A stretch of 64,000 nucleotides of DNA, from the NCBI RefSeq assembly GCF_013348805.1, contig NZ_CP054690.1, forward strand, positions 62,001-126,000. The letters run 5' to 3'. The notes under the pieces were generated by a model. The model saw only the letters and a list, made by a program, of their open reading frames with translations. It was not told the DNA's origin and made no database searches. How positions within the stretch are numbered: the first letter of the stretch is position 1; every line of letters begins with the position of its first letter. Positions 17,854 through 26,058 of this stretch are shown piece by piece. This DNA comes from Rhodococcus sp. W8901. GTDB taxonomy: Bacteria > Actinomycetota > Actinomycetes > Mycobacteriales > Mycobacteriaceae. Made by a program: the position numbers and the translations under genes.

Positions 17854-18372
17854 CTAGTCGGGTTCGGGCAGTGCGGCCTCGGGTCCGGACACCCCGCCCA
17901 GCACGGCGGCGAGGCGTTCGCGGGCGCGGCCGAGGTGGTCGGTGAGGAAGTCCACCGCGCGGTCGGCGTCGCCGTCGCCGATCGCGTCGAGGATCTGCTG
18001 GTGCTCGGCCGCGATGCTCGACGTGGTGAGCAGGTGTTTGCCCTGCACCTGGACCATGCACAGCCGTACCTCGGAGACGAGGGTCCGGAAGATCCGGCTG
18101 GTGCGCGCGCTCCCGACGGCGTCCACGAGCGCGGTGTGGAACCGCATGTCGGGGTCCACCACCGACAGCGGCGCACCATCGGTGAGCACGGCGATCTCGG
18201 CGTTCGCGGTCACCGCCTGCTCGGGCACGATCCGGGAGGCCGCGAGTTCGCGCAGCACCTGGGACTCGACCCGGGCGCCGGTGCGGTAGACGCCGCGCAC
18301 GTCGTCCGGGCCCAGGTGCAGCACCCGGGCGGTCTTGTGCGCGCCCCGCTGGAGCAGCCCCTCGCCGAGGCA
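17854..18372 (-). pseudogene. GntR/FadR-type regulator missing its DNA-binding domain
   Basis: The frame codes for a complete FCD ligand-binding domain of a GntR-family regulator (VESQVLRELAASRIVP, then DMRFHTALVDAVGS, FLTDHLGRARERL) and ends normally. Homology begins only at about LGEGLLQRGAHKTARVL, which is the last strand of the winged-helix domain. Upstream of 18372 the frame becomes antisense to the neighbouring oxidase remnant, so the helix-turn-helix is gone and there is no credible start. It faces the broken FAD-linked oxidase head to head; together they look like a divergent regulator/enzyme pair joined by one deletion. Confidence 0.8.
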
Positions 18373-18769
18373 ACGATGCGGCTGCGGACCCAGCCGTCGG
18401 CGGCGTCCACCGTCGTCGCGAGCTTCCCCGAGACCGCGCAGGCCATCGACGCGGTTCTCGCGATCGAGGAGATCGCCGCCCGCCACGACGTGCTCATCGG
18501 CACCTTCGGGCACGCCGCCGACGGAAACCTGCACCCCACCATCGTGTTCGACGCCGCCGACCCCGACGTGACCGCGCGGGCGCGGGCCGCGTTCGACGAC
18601 CTCGTCGCCGCCTGCCTCGCGCTCGGCGGTTCGATCACCGGCGGGTGTCGGCGTCCTCGAGGAGCCCTACATGGAGTCCATGGTGGGTGCCGCCGAGCGC
18701 GAACTGATGGCGGGCATCAAGTCCGTCTTCGACCCCACCGGCATCCTCAACCCGGGTCGCGGGTTCTGA
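18371..18769 (+). pseudogene. Remnant of FAD-linked oxidase (glycolate/D-lactate dehydrogenase GlcD type)
   Basis: Only fragments of a ~450-residue FAD-linked oxidase remain. The piece ATMRLRTQPSAASTVVASFP, normally mid-protein, runs into AIEEIAARHDVLIGTFGHAADGNLHP, which normally lies ~150 residues further on; the FAD-binding N-terminus is absent altogether. Near 18640 the frame breaks: GGSITG is followed out of frame by VGVLEEPYMESMVGAAERE and DPTGILNPGRGF to the stop. The family motif here is ITGEHGVG, and loss of five bases (AGCAC) from its coding sequence would give exactly the bases seen. Non-functional. Confidence 0.8.
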
Positions 18770-18837
18770 CGGAACCGAACTTTCCGGCCGCGGATCGCGC
18801 GACTGTGACTCGGCAACTGCGCTGTTCGATACATCCT

Positions 18838-19620
18838 TCAGGGCACCGGACCGCTGAACCTCGGAACTGTGCCGGAGAGGAACGCGTCGAGGCCGACTTC
18901 CAGATCCGGGTTGGGCGTCTCGATCCAGCGGTCCTCGAGTCTACTGCCGATTCCCTGCCCCGCTGCCGCGTCGATCATCTGTTTGGCGGCCTGTTGTGTG
19001 ATCGAGGACCGAGTGGCGATCGTTGCCGCCAAGTCGGCGGCCCGGGACCACAGACTTTCTGCGGGAACGACTTCCGCGACGAGTCCCACGCGTAGTGCCG
19101 TCTCGGCGTCCATCCGGTCGCCGGTAATCACCAGGCGTTTCGCGGTCGCGGGCCCGAGCGTGCGGACCAACCGAGTGATCGTCCGGGCCGGGTAGATCAC
19201 GCCGAGCTTCGCGGGCGTCACCGCGAACTCGGCGTTCTCGGCGGCCACACGGAGGTCACATGCCAGCGCGAGCTGTGCGCCACCGCCGATGCAGTATCCC
19301 GCGATCGCCGCGATCGTCGGTTTGGGGAACGCCGCCAGCGCCTCCTCCGCATCGGTCACCCGGTCTTCCATGCGGATGCCGGACGCCCGCGCCGACCGTA
19401 GCTCGCGGATATCCATCCCGGCGCAGAAGTGCGACCCGGCGCCGGTCACCAGAACCACGGAGACGGCGGGATCGTCCGCCAGCCGGGTGAGCGTGGCCGT
19501 CAATTCGTCGAGCATCGCTCCGGTCAGGGCGTTGTGGCGGCGCCGATGGTCGATCGTGATGACCGCTACACGCTGTTCGACCGTGGTCAGGACCCGGCCC
19601 GGTCCTTCCGGTGTATTCAT
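18838..19620 (-). CDS. Crotonase-fold enzyme without hydratase glutamates; candidate malonyl-CoA decarboxylase
   Basis: 260-residue crotonase/enoyl-CoA-hydratase superfamily protein. The oxyanion-hole motifs are intact (SHFCAGMDI and AGYCIGGGAQLALACD). Both catalytic glutamates of true hydratases are missing: GGGxEL is GGGAQL, and the PE of the second site is TPAKLGVIYP. The TPxxLGVxY motif is like that of E. coli methylmalonyl-CoA decarboxylase (YgfG/ScpB), where the Tyr is functional. The ATG at 19620 overlaps the stop of the MatB-like ligase gene (ATGA), so the two are translated together. Inference: the ligase makes malonyl-CoA or a related diacyl-CoA and this enzyme decarboxylates it. 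It could instead be another non-hydratase crotonase. Confidence 0.75.
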   Translation of the reverse strand: MNTPEGPGRVLTTVEQRVAVITIDHRRRHNALTGAMLDELTATLTRLADDPAVSVVLVTGAGSHFCAGMDIRELRSARASGIRMEDRVTDAEEALAAFPKPTIAAIAGYCIGGGAQLALACDLRVAAENAEFAVTPAKLGVIYPARTITRLVRTLGPATAKRLVITGDRMDAETALRVGLVAEVVPAESLWSRAADLAATIATRSSITQQAAKQMIDAAAGQGIGSRLEDRWIETPNPDLEVGLDAFLSGTVPRFSGPVP

Positions 19621-21050
19621 CCACCCGCCTGGAAGGCATCCACGAGCAGTTTCTTCTGCACCTTGCCCATCGCATTTCGGGGCAGGACGTCCACGACGCG
19701 AATCTCGCGCGGACGCTTGTGGATCGACAGTGTCTGCGCAACGAAGTTCGACAGTTCGTGATGGTCGTGGCAGTCGCCGACGATGTACGCGACGATCCGT
19801 TGTCCGAGATCGTCGTCCGGCACGCCCACGACCGCGGCCTCCTGGACACCGGGGTGGTTCAGCAGCGCCTGTTCCACCTCGCCGGCGCCGATCCGGTAGC
19901 CACCCGATTTGATCATGTCGATCGATTCTCGCCCGACGATACGGTGGAAGCCCTGTTCGTCGACGACGGCGATGTCGCCGGTCTTGAACCACCCGTCGTC
20001 GGTCATCGATTCGGCGGTCTTGTCGAAGTTGCCCAGGTATCCGTCGAAGAGGGTCGCGCCCGCGATCTCCAACTGACCGAGGGATTCTCCGTCGTGTGCC
20101 ACCGGGTCACCGGACTGGTCCCGCAGCCGGGCTGTGACTCCCCGGATCGGCAACCCCACCCAACCGGGGCGTCGTTCACCGTCGAACCGCGTGCTCAGCG
20201 TGATGAGGGTCTCGCTCATTCCGTAGCGCTCGATCGGCGCGGATCCGGTGAGTGCCGTCATGCGTTCGAAGACGGGAACCGGCAGTGGGGCGCTGCCCGA
20301 GACGAGGAGCCGTGCGGAGCAGAGCGCTCGGGCAGCGGACTCGTCGGCGCACATGCGGGACCACACGGTGGGGACGCCGAAGTAGAGCGAACCACGGGCC
20401 GCTGCATACGATTCCGGGGTGGGGCGCACCGTGTGCACCAGCGGTGAGCCGTGCCGAAGTGCCCCCACGACTCCGAGAATGAGCCCGTGCACGTGGAACA
20501 ACGGAAGCCCGTGAACGAGGGTGTCGTCCGGACTCCAGTCCCACGCGTCGGCCAACCCGTCCAGCCCTGCCGCGACGGCGGAACGGGAGAGCACGACGCC
20601 CTTCGGGGCGCCGGTCGTACCCGAGGTGTACATGATCATCGCGGGGGTGGCGGGATCGGGCTCGCGGTGCGTCGATCCCGATCGCGCTCGTGCGTCGATC
20701 GGGACGTGGGGGAGTGTGACGTCCCCTCGCTGACCGCCTAGCCAGAGTTGCGCGTCCGAGTCCTTCAGGATGTGGTGCCGTTCGGCCGGACCCGAATCGG
20801 GTGGTACCGGTACCGCTGCCACGCCGGCCATGAGGCATCCCGTCACCGCGATCACCGTCTCGATCGTTGCCGTCGCATCGATGGCAACGCTTGTGGCGCC
20901 GCCGATCTCATCGGCCACGGCAGCCGCCGCAGCGATCAGGTCGGATCGGGTGAGGGTGTCGTCTCCGACGCGGACCGCGGGTCGGCCGTCGATGCCGGTG
21001 CCCGGATCGACGAGCGACTTCAGCAGCGGCCGAGGCGTGAGGGTGGTCAT
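19617..21050 (-). CDS. matB: Malonyl-CoA synthetase-like acyl-CoA ligase (MatB type)
   Basis: 477-residue adenylate-forming ligase. The P-loop is MYTSGTTGAPKGVVLSR; A5 is IERYGMSETLITLSTR; the hinge is WFKTGDIAVVDEQGFHRIVG; and the acylating Lys is in NAMGKVQKK. The blocks GLPLFHVHGLILGV, YFGVPTVWSRMCADE, SGSAPLPVPVFE and RRPGWVGLPIRGV are those of Streptomyces MatB, which activates malonate and methylmalonate. I chose the ATG at 21050 rather than the longer frame because homology starts there. First gene of a two-gene operon with the crotonase, divergent from the IclR gene, with an inverted repeat in the shared promoter. Confidence 0.85.
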   Translation of the reverse strand: MTTLTPRPLLKSLVDPGTGIDGRPAVRVGDDTLTRSDLIAAAAAVADEIGGATSVAIDATATIETVIAVTGCLMAGVAAVPVPPDSGPAERHHILKDSDAQLWLGGQRGDVTLPHVPIDARARSGSTHREPDPATPAMIMYTSGTTGAPKGVVLSRSAVAAGLDGLADAWDWSPDDTLVHGLPLFHVHGLILGVVGALRHGSPLVHTVRPTPESYAAARGSLYFGVPTVWSRMCADESAARALCSARLLVSGSAPLPVPVFERMTALTGSAPIERYGMSETLITLSTRFDGERRPGWVGLPIRGVTARLRDQSGDPVAHDGESLGQLEIAGATLFDGYLGNFDKTAESMTDDGWFKTGDIAVVDEQGFHRIVGRESIDMIKSGGYRIGAGEVEQALLNHPGVQEAAVVGVPDDDLGQRIVAYIVGDCHDHHELSNFVAQTLSIHKRPREIRVVDVLPRNAMGKVQKKLLVDAFQAGG

Positions 21051-21091
21051 CGGTGAAGGGTCCTTTCTCGAAGTCCCTACCGGACGGCATC

Positions 21092-21128
21092 GGTCCACAT
21101 GGTGGACCACCGTGCTACGATGTGGTCC
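21092..21128. promoter_or_regulatory. Operator-like repeats between matB and the IclR gene
   Basis: A perfect 7-3-7 repeat GGTCCAC-ATG-GTGGACC (21092-21108) is followed by a third half-site GTGGTCC (21122-21128), which pairs with GGACCAC at 21104-21110. The cluster lies between the divergent matB operon and the IclR gene, so it is a probable IclR operator controlling both. Confidence 0.6.
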
Positions 21129-21184
21129 GGCTAATCTATAGCCCGCGATGCTCGACGTCAACCGACGTGTGTGAAAGGTCTTGA

Positions 21185-21922
21185 ATGAACAGCGTTCTCA
21201 CCGCGCTCCGGGTGTTCGAGGAGGTAGCGGCGGCGCAGCCGGTCGGCCTGTCGGAACTCAGTAAGCGGCTCGACGTTCCGAAGAGCACGGTTCAGCGATG
21301 CCTCAAGACCCTGGCCGACGCAGGATGGTTGCGGCCCGCGACCAACGATGCGGGTCGGTGGGTGATCACCGGCAAGGCCTTCAGCCTGGGCAGTGCCCTC
21401 TCGGCGGGAGACGACCTGCGGGACGTGGCGCTTCCGGAGCTGAGTCGGCTGCAGGTGGAGACGGGAGAGACCGTTCACCTGGCGGTTCCGGACGGCGACG
21501 AACTGGTGCTGGTCGAGCGCCTCGACAGCGCTCACCAGCTACGAGCCTTCCTGCCGTTGGGGACGCGGCTGCCCCTGCATGCGGCGTCGAACGGCAAGGC
21601 CTACCTCGCGTCGCTTCCCGACGCCCAGGTCGAGCAGTTCCTGTCGGCCGAGCTCGCCCCGGTGACCGGCCGCACGGTGACCGATCCGGAAGCGTTGCGC
21701 AGCGAGATCGCGGAGATCCGCCGTCGTGGGTATGCAGTGACCGATCAGGGACTGCACGACGGGATCGCGGCAGTCGCGGTCGCCTTGCGGGGGCGGGGAG
21801 GCGCCGTGCGGGGTTGTTTCAGCGTCTCCGGTCCGGCATCTCGCCTGACCCCGGACCTCTATCAGGAGTACGGCGAGAAGGCGCTGGCCGCACGGGCTGC
21901 GATCGAGCGGTTCCTGTCCTGA
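21185..21922 (+). CDS. IclR-family transcriptional regulator
   Basis: 245-residue IclR regulator. The winged helix is at residues 1-60 (ALRVFEEVAAAQPVGLSELS, then KSTVQRCLKTLADAGWL). The effector domain follows at about 75-245, with LSRLQVETGETVHLAVPDGDE and the ligand-pocket blocks ASNGKAYLASLP and RGYAVTDQGLHDGIAAVAVAL. Effectors of this family are usually small organic acids. Divergent from the malonate-type operon with a repeat cluster in between, it is the likely regulator of that operon. It ends 7 bases from the convergent MarR-like gene. Confidence 0.9.
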   Translation: MNSVLTALRVFEEVAAAQPVGLSELSKRLDVPKSTVQRCLKTLADAGWLRPATNDAGRWVITGKAFSLGSALSAGDDLRDVALPELSRLQVETGETVHLAVPDGDELVLVERLDSAHQLRAFLPLGTRLPLHAASNGKAYLASLPDAQVEQFLSAELAPVTGRTVTDPEALRSEIAEIRRRGYAVTDQGLHDGIAAVAVALRGRGGAVRGCFSVSGPASRLTPDLYQEYGEKALAARAAIERFLS

Positions 21923-21929
21923 CGGGGAG

Positions 21930-22583
21930 TCAGGACTGAGTGCGCTTGCTCCGCGCGCGTGTCTTGCCGGCCACCTTCTTCGGCGGTTCGGTCTCGGCCG
22001 CAGGCGCTTCGTCAGGCAGCGGCTCGAAGAACATCGCGGTGTTGATGGTGGCCAGCTCGCGACTGGCCGCCTCGTAGAGGCCGGTGAGCACCTGCATCGA
22101 CCGCACTGCATGGTGCATCTTGGTGGTGATGTCGCTCAGCTCTTCGAGGTTGGACACAAGGGTCTGGCGACGCAGCTGCGCGTACCGATCGGTGATCTCG
22201 CGGCCCTTCGCGGTGACGGTGAAGACCGACGAGGTTCCGGACTTGGTGCGTTCGAGAAGCCCCATGCTCACGAGTTTGCGCAGGTTGTACTGCAGGTTCG
22301 GTAGGTCGTCGCGATTGGTCAGCTGGGCGATCGTGGCGGTGTCCTTCGACCGTTCCTGCATGCGCACGACGTGCAGCGCGACCACCTCGTTGAATCCCAG
22401 ATCGAGGTCGGCCGCGACACGAATCGACTGGACCGCGAACCGCTGGAAGCTGCCCTCCACCTGGAGAATTGCGAACTCGAACGCTGTCAGCGCTTCCTCG
22501 TAGGCATTCTCGGCGAGGTGCCAGCGCCGTCCTGGTGCCAGTGATTCGGGCTCTCCGGGCGACTGGGGGTCGGTGATGCTCAT
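21930..22583 (-). CDS. MarR-like winged-helix regulator of the oxygenase operon
   Basis: 217-residue regulator with a central MarR-type winged helix: DLGFNEVVALHVVRMQER, then TIAQLTNRDDLPNLQYNLRKLVSMGLLERTKSG (about residues 65-130), with flanking helices for dimerisation. The C-terminal 30 residues are charged and Lys/Arg-rich (PPKKVAGKTRARSKRTQS), unusual for MarR proteins and perhaps an extra DNA contact. The start is the ATG at 22583 with AAAGAGAAG upstream. It is divergent from the Rieske oxygenase gene across a 279-base AT-richer gap, so it is the probable regulator of that operon. Confidence 0.8.
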   Translation of the reverse strand: MSITDPQSPGEPESLAPGRRWHLAENAYEEALTAFEFAILQVEGSFQRFAVQSIRVAADLDLGFNEVVALHVVRMQERSKDTATIAQLTNRDDLPNLQYNLRKLVSMGLLERTKSGTSSVFTVTAKGREITDRYAQLRRQTLVSNLEELSDITTKMHHAVRSMQVLTGLYEAASRELATINTAMFFEPLPDEAPAAETEPPKKVAGKTRARSKRTQS

Positions 22584-22862
22584 CTTCTCTTTCGCTGTTC
22601 GCTCGACGGTCGACCTGTGGGGTGCAGCGGATGAGTGATTCGCGCTGCGTTGCAACGGTAACAGGGGCAAGCATTGCACTAATTCGTAGATGATCCATAA
22701 AAAATCTATTGACGATCCACGGATAACTGATACTGTGACTCGCAACACCAGAGGTGTTTCGACTTCTACAGCACTTGCGGCCCCCAGCCCGGGCCATCGC
22801 ACAGCTGGCACATCCAGGCAGCTGATCAGCCAATCCATCCAGAGCACACGGAGGTCTCTTCG
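22584..22862. promoter_or_regulatory. Divergent promoter region of the regulator and the Rieske oxygenase operon
   Basis: A 279-base gap with a locally AT-rich core (about 22675-22735). The direct repeat GATGATCCA / GACGATCCA (starting at about 22689 and 22711) and TTGACG at 22709-22714, with TACTGT 16 bases on, are the only promoter-like signals I can see. No gene is present. Confidence 0.35.
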
Positions 22863-24056
22863 ATGACTGCTTCGTCCCACAGCGGCTCGTCCGCCGGCGT
22901 CACCCGGCAGTACGCGCCCTACGTCAAAGCCGATTGGGGCTACTCCAACCACTGGTATCCCGCGCTGTTGTCCGACGAGCTCGAGGACGGCACCGTCAAG
23001 GGCATCACGATCGGCGGCAACGACATCGCCGTGCGCCGGTCCGCCGGCAAGGCCTACGCGGTCTCGGATCGTTGCATCCATCGTGGTGTGAAGCTGTCCG
23101 CCAAGCCGATGTGCTTGTCGGAGGGCACCATCACGTGCTGGTACCACGGCTTCACCTACGGTCTCGAGGACGGCAGCCTCACCACGATCGTCGGCAATCC
23201 CGACGACTCGCTGATCGGCAACGCCGGCATCCGCACGTATCCCGTCGAAGAGGTCAACGGGATCATCTACGTGTTCGTCGGGGACGAGGACTACGGAACC
23301 CCGCCGCCGCTCAGCAGCGATCTACCGGCCCGAGTCACCAACGACCCCAACGACACTCCGGTTCCGCACCTGCTGGACGAGGGAATCGTCATCCGGGGTA
23401 TCCACCGCAAGCTCGTCGGCAACTGGCGTCTCGCCGCGGAGAACGGTCTCGACCCGGGCCACCTCCTCGTGCACTGGGACAACCAGATCCTGGTCGCGCT
23501 CGACCGTGCGCTGCCGTTGGGTGTCAACGCGCTGACCGACTCCGCGACCGAGGAGATCGACATTCCGGACGGGCCGAAGGGTGTGATGAACCGGTACGAC
23601 CGTCCGGACCTGTACCAGCCTGTGCTGGACAACCCCAAGGTCAACATGAAGGCGCGCGGTACGGTGCCGCACTACTTCCGTACCTCGCTCTGGGTTCCGG
23701 GCGTCCTCATGGTGGAGCACTGGCCCATCACCGACGTCGTCCAGTACGAGTTCTACGTGCCGATCGACGATCATCACCACGAGTACTGGGAGATCATCGC
23801 CACTCGCGCCACCACCGACGAGGACATCGCCGAGTTCAACTTCAAGTACGACAACTTCATGCTGCCGCTGGCACTCGAGGGCTTCAACAACAGCGACGTC
23901 TTCGCCCGTGAGGCCACCGAGGAGCACTACACACGTTTCGACGGTTGGAACAACGAAATGCTCTGCGACATGGACTATTCCATCATCGCTTGGCGAAAGA
24001 TGGCAGCGCGTCACCCGCGCGGCTTCTTCGAATCGCCCTTCCAGGACGAGGACTGA
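22863..24056 (+). CDS. Rieske non-haem iron oxygenase, CarAa-like terminal component
   Basis: 397-residue ring-hydroxylating oxygenase. The Rieske centre ligands are C71/H73 (CIHRG) and C92/H95 (CWYHG). The catalytic iron is bound by H200 and H204 (NGLDPGHLLVH) and D345 (GFNNSDVF). Overall layout, the opening APYVKADWGYSNHWYPALL and the block ITCWYHGFTYGLEDGSL match the terminal oxygenase of carbazole 1,9a-dioxygenase (CarAa), a homotrimer without a beta subunit. It therefore probably performs angular or lateral dioxygenation of an aromatic ring carrying a heteroatom. The reductase gene follows 2 bases later. No carbazole-specific carB pair follows, so the substrate is not assumed to be carbazole. 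Confidence 0.9.
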   Translation: MTASSHSGSSAGVTRQYAPYVKADWGYSNHWYPALLSDELEDGTVKGITIGGNDIAVRRSAGKAYAVSDRCIHRGVKLSAKPMCLSEGTITCWYHGFTYGLEDGSLTTIVGNPDDSLIGNAGIRTYPVEEVNGIIYVFVGDEDYGTPPPLSSDLPARVTNDPNDTPVPHLLDEGIVIRGIHRKLVGNWRLAAENGLDPGHLLVHWDNQILVALDRALPLGVNALTDSATEEIDIPDGPKGVMNRYDRPDLYQPVLDNPKVNMKARGTVPHYFRTSLWVPGVLMVEHWPITDVVQYEFYVPIDDHHHEYWEIIATRATTDEDIAEFNFKYDNFMLPLALEGFNNSDVFAREATEEHYTRFDGWNNEMLCDMDYSIIAWRKMAARHPRGFFESPFQDED

Positions 24057-24058
24057 CC

Positions 24059-25126
24059 ATGTCGATCGTCCCGACCGACGCAATTCCGGAGTGCGCAGTG
24101 ACCACTGAGAACAACGTCCACCTGAAGTTCACGGACGGAACCAAGACCATTTCGGTGCCGGCCGGTACCACCATTCTCGAAGCAGCGAACGCGGCCGGTG
24201 TCCGACTGGTCAGTCAGTGCACGATCGGCACGTGCGGAACCTGCGTCGGTCGGGTCGCGTGTGGTGACCTCGTGATGCCCGAGGGGCGGGTGTACTCGCT
24301 GCGGCAGGACGAGATGGCCGCCGGCCACCGCCTGCTGTGTCAGTCTCACGCCTTCGCGGAGTCCGAGGTGGAACTCGACTATCCGGCAGCGATGCTGGAC
24401 GAGTACCCGGTGATCGTCACCGCCGCGAAGGTCGGTGCGGTCACCTGGCTCGGTGAGTCGGTGGTGGAGCTGCAGCTCAAACTTCCCAAGTCGGTGCGCT
24501 TCTCGTTCCGGGCCGGTCAGTACGTGCGGATGCGCGTTCCCGGCACCGACGAGTGGCGCTCCTACTCGATGGCGTCCGGCGAGCGTGAGCGCAAGAAGTT
24601 GGCCTTCACGATTCGAGTGCTCCCGTCCGGTGCGATGTCGGACTACCTGCGCACCGCCGCAGCGGTCGGCGACCAGATCGACCTGGAAGGGCCGATCGGG
24701 GGATTCGGGCTGGCGGACGATCCGGGACCGAGCCTGATGATCGCCGGCGGCACCGGCCTGGCCCCGATGCTCTCGATGCTCGAGACGCTGCAGACTGCAC
24801 GTACCGACTTCCCGATTCGGCTCGTCTTCGGGTGCACCCGCGCGGCCGATCTGTTCCACCTCGACGAACTCGATGCGCGCCGGAGCTTCATGCGCAATCT
24901 GGGGGTCCGAGTCGTCGTCGACGAACCCGGCAACGAACTCGCAGCCGTCCCCGATGTACTGACGGGCAATCCCGTCAGCGTCCTGACCCCCGAGGACGTC
25001 GCGCATCCGCAGACCTCCGCATACCTGTGCGGCCCCCCGGCGATGCTCCAGGCAGCCGAGGTACGCCTGCTCGAACTAGGAATGCCGGCAGAGCGAATCC
25101 ACGCCGAGCAGTTCCTCCCCAGCTAG
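24059..25126 (+). CDS. Oxygenase reductase: [2Fe-2S] ferredoxin fused to FAD/NAD reductase
   Basis: 355-residue electron-transfer partner of the Rieske oxygenase. The N-terminal plant-type ferredoxin domain has C54, C59, C62 and C94. The FAD domain carries RSYSMAS (about residue 165) and the NAD domain MIAGGTGLAPMLSMLE (about 225) with CGPPAML near the C-terminus. This is the one-piece class IB-type reductase, so electrons go from NADH through FAD and 2Fe-2S to the oxygenase, either directly or through a ferredoxin encoded elsewhere; none is in the operon. The ATG at 24059 follows the oxygenase stop by 2 bases. Residues 1-20 precede the ferredoxin fold. Confidence 0.92.
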   Translation: MSIVPTDAIPECAVTTENNVHLKFTDGTKTISVPAGTTILEAANAAGVRLVSQCTIGTCGTCVGRVACGDLVMPEGRVYSLRQDEMAAGHRLLCQSHAFAESEVELDYPAAMLDEYPVIVTAAKVGAVTWLGESVVELQLKLPKSVRFSFRAGQYVRMRVPGTDEWRSYSMASGERERKKLAFTIRVLPSGAMSDYLRTAAAVGDQIDLEGPIGGFGLADDPGPSLMIAGGTGLAPMLSMLETLQTARTDFPIRLVFGCTRAADLFHLDELDARRSFMRNLGVRVVVDEPGNELAAVPDVLTGNPVSVLTPEDVAHPQTSAYLCGPPAMLQAAEVRLLELGMPAERIHAEQFLPS

Positions 25127-25179
25127 ATCGCGATCGGACTGCGCCGCGCCGCGGTTCGACTTCCGAACAGAGGCAAGAG

Positions 25180-26058
25180 ATGAGTATTTCCCGTCTGGGC
25201 GCTCTGAGCGTCGACGTCACGGACCTCGAGGCTTGGCGCCACGTACTGGTCGACCTCCTGGGGCTCCACGCCCGACCTCGCGCATCCGATCAGGACCCGC
25301 TGTTGATCCGAATCGACGACCACCATCATCGAATAGCGCTGTACCCCGCGACCGAGGACCGGATCCGGACCATCACGTGGGACGTGGACAGCCTCGAAGA
25401 ACTCCAGGCCATCGCGGACCGTGTTACGGCCGAGGGTATTGCCGTCGAATGGGTCCCCGCTGGCCCGCCGGAGGAGCGAATGACGCTGGCGTCCTTCCGG
25501 TTCGTCGATGGCGACGGATTTCCGAACGAGGTCCGCTTCGGCCCGACCGTCGATCACCTCCCGCTCGCTCAGGGCGGTGTCATCAGTGGCTTCGTGACCG
25601 GCGAGCTCGGTCTCGGCCATGTCGTCCTCATGTGCAAGGACTACCCGGCGGCCGTCGACTTCTACACCCGCGTCCTCGGATTCCGGTTGACGGACTACAT
25701 CGTGTGGGACGGCGCGGATGCGACCTTCCTGCACTGCAATCCGCGTCACCACAGCCTGGCGCTGATGAACGAGTGCTTCAGCTTCAAGGGTGGGGACTTC
25801 AACCACCTGATGCTGGAGGTGGAATCGATCGACGACGTCGGCCGTGCGTACGACCTCATCAACGAGGCCTGCATCGACCTGCAGATGACATTCGGCCGTC
25901 ACACCAATGACGGTGTGACGTCCTTCTACCTGCGCACGCCTTCCGGATTCGCGATCGAGATCGGGTACGGCGGCGACCTCGTCGACTCGGACGAGTGGGA
26001 GGTCAAGACCTTCCTCTCGCCTTCCCGGTGGGGTCACGAACCGCAGAAGGCGGGGTGA
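25180..26058 (+). CDS. Type I extradiol ring-cleavage dioxygenase (BphC-like)
   Basis: 292-residue two-domain vicinal-oxygen-chelate dioxygenase that opens catechols next to the hydroxyl pair. The Fe(II) ligands are H147 (GLGHVVLM), H209 (FNHLMLE) and E260 (FAIEIGYG), nearly the same numbering as biphenyl-2,3-diol dioxygenase BphC. The N-terminal non-metal domain covers residues 1-135. It starts at an ATG after GAGGCAAGAG. Its stop overlaps the amidase start as GTGA. The context implies that it cleaves the ring made by the Rieske oxygenase; no cis-diol dehydrogenase is present, which fits an oxygenase that yields a catechol directly after angular attack. Confidence 0.92.
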   Translation: MSISRLGALSVDVTDLEAWRHVLVDLLGLHARPRASDQDPLLIRIDDHHHRIALYPATEDRIRTITWDVDSLEELQAIADRVTAEGIAVEWVPAGPPEERMTLASFRFVDGDGFPNEVRFGPTVDHLPLAQGGVISGFVTGELGLGHVVLMCKDYPAAVDFYTRVLGFRLTDYIVWDGADATFLHCNPRHHSLALMNECFSFKGGDFNHLMLEVESIDDVGRAYDLINEACIDLQMTFGRHTNDGVTSFYLRTPSGFAIEIGYGGDLVDSDEWEVKTFLSPSRWGHEPQKAG

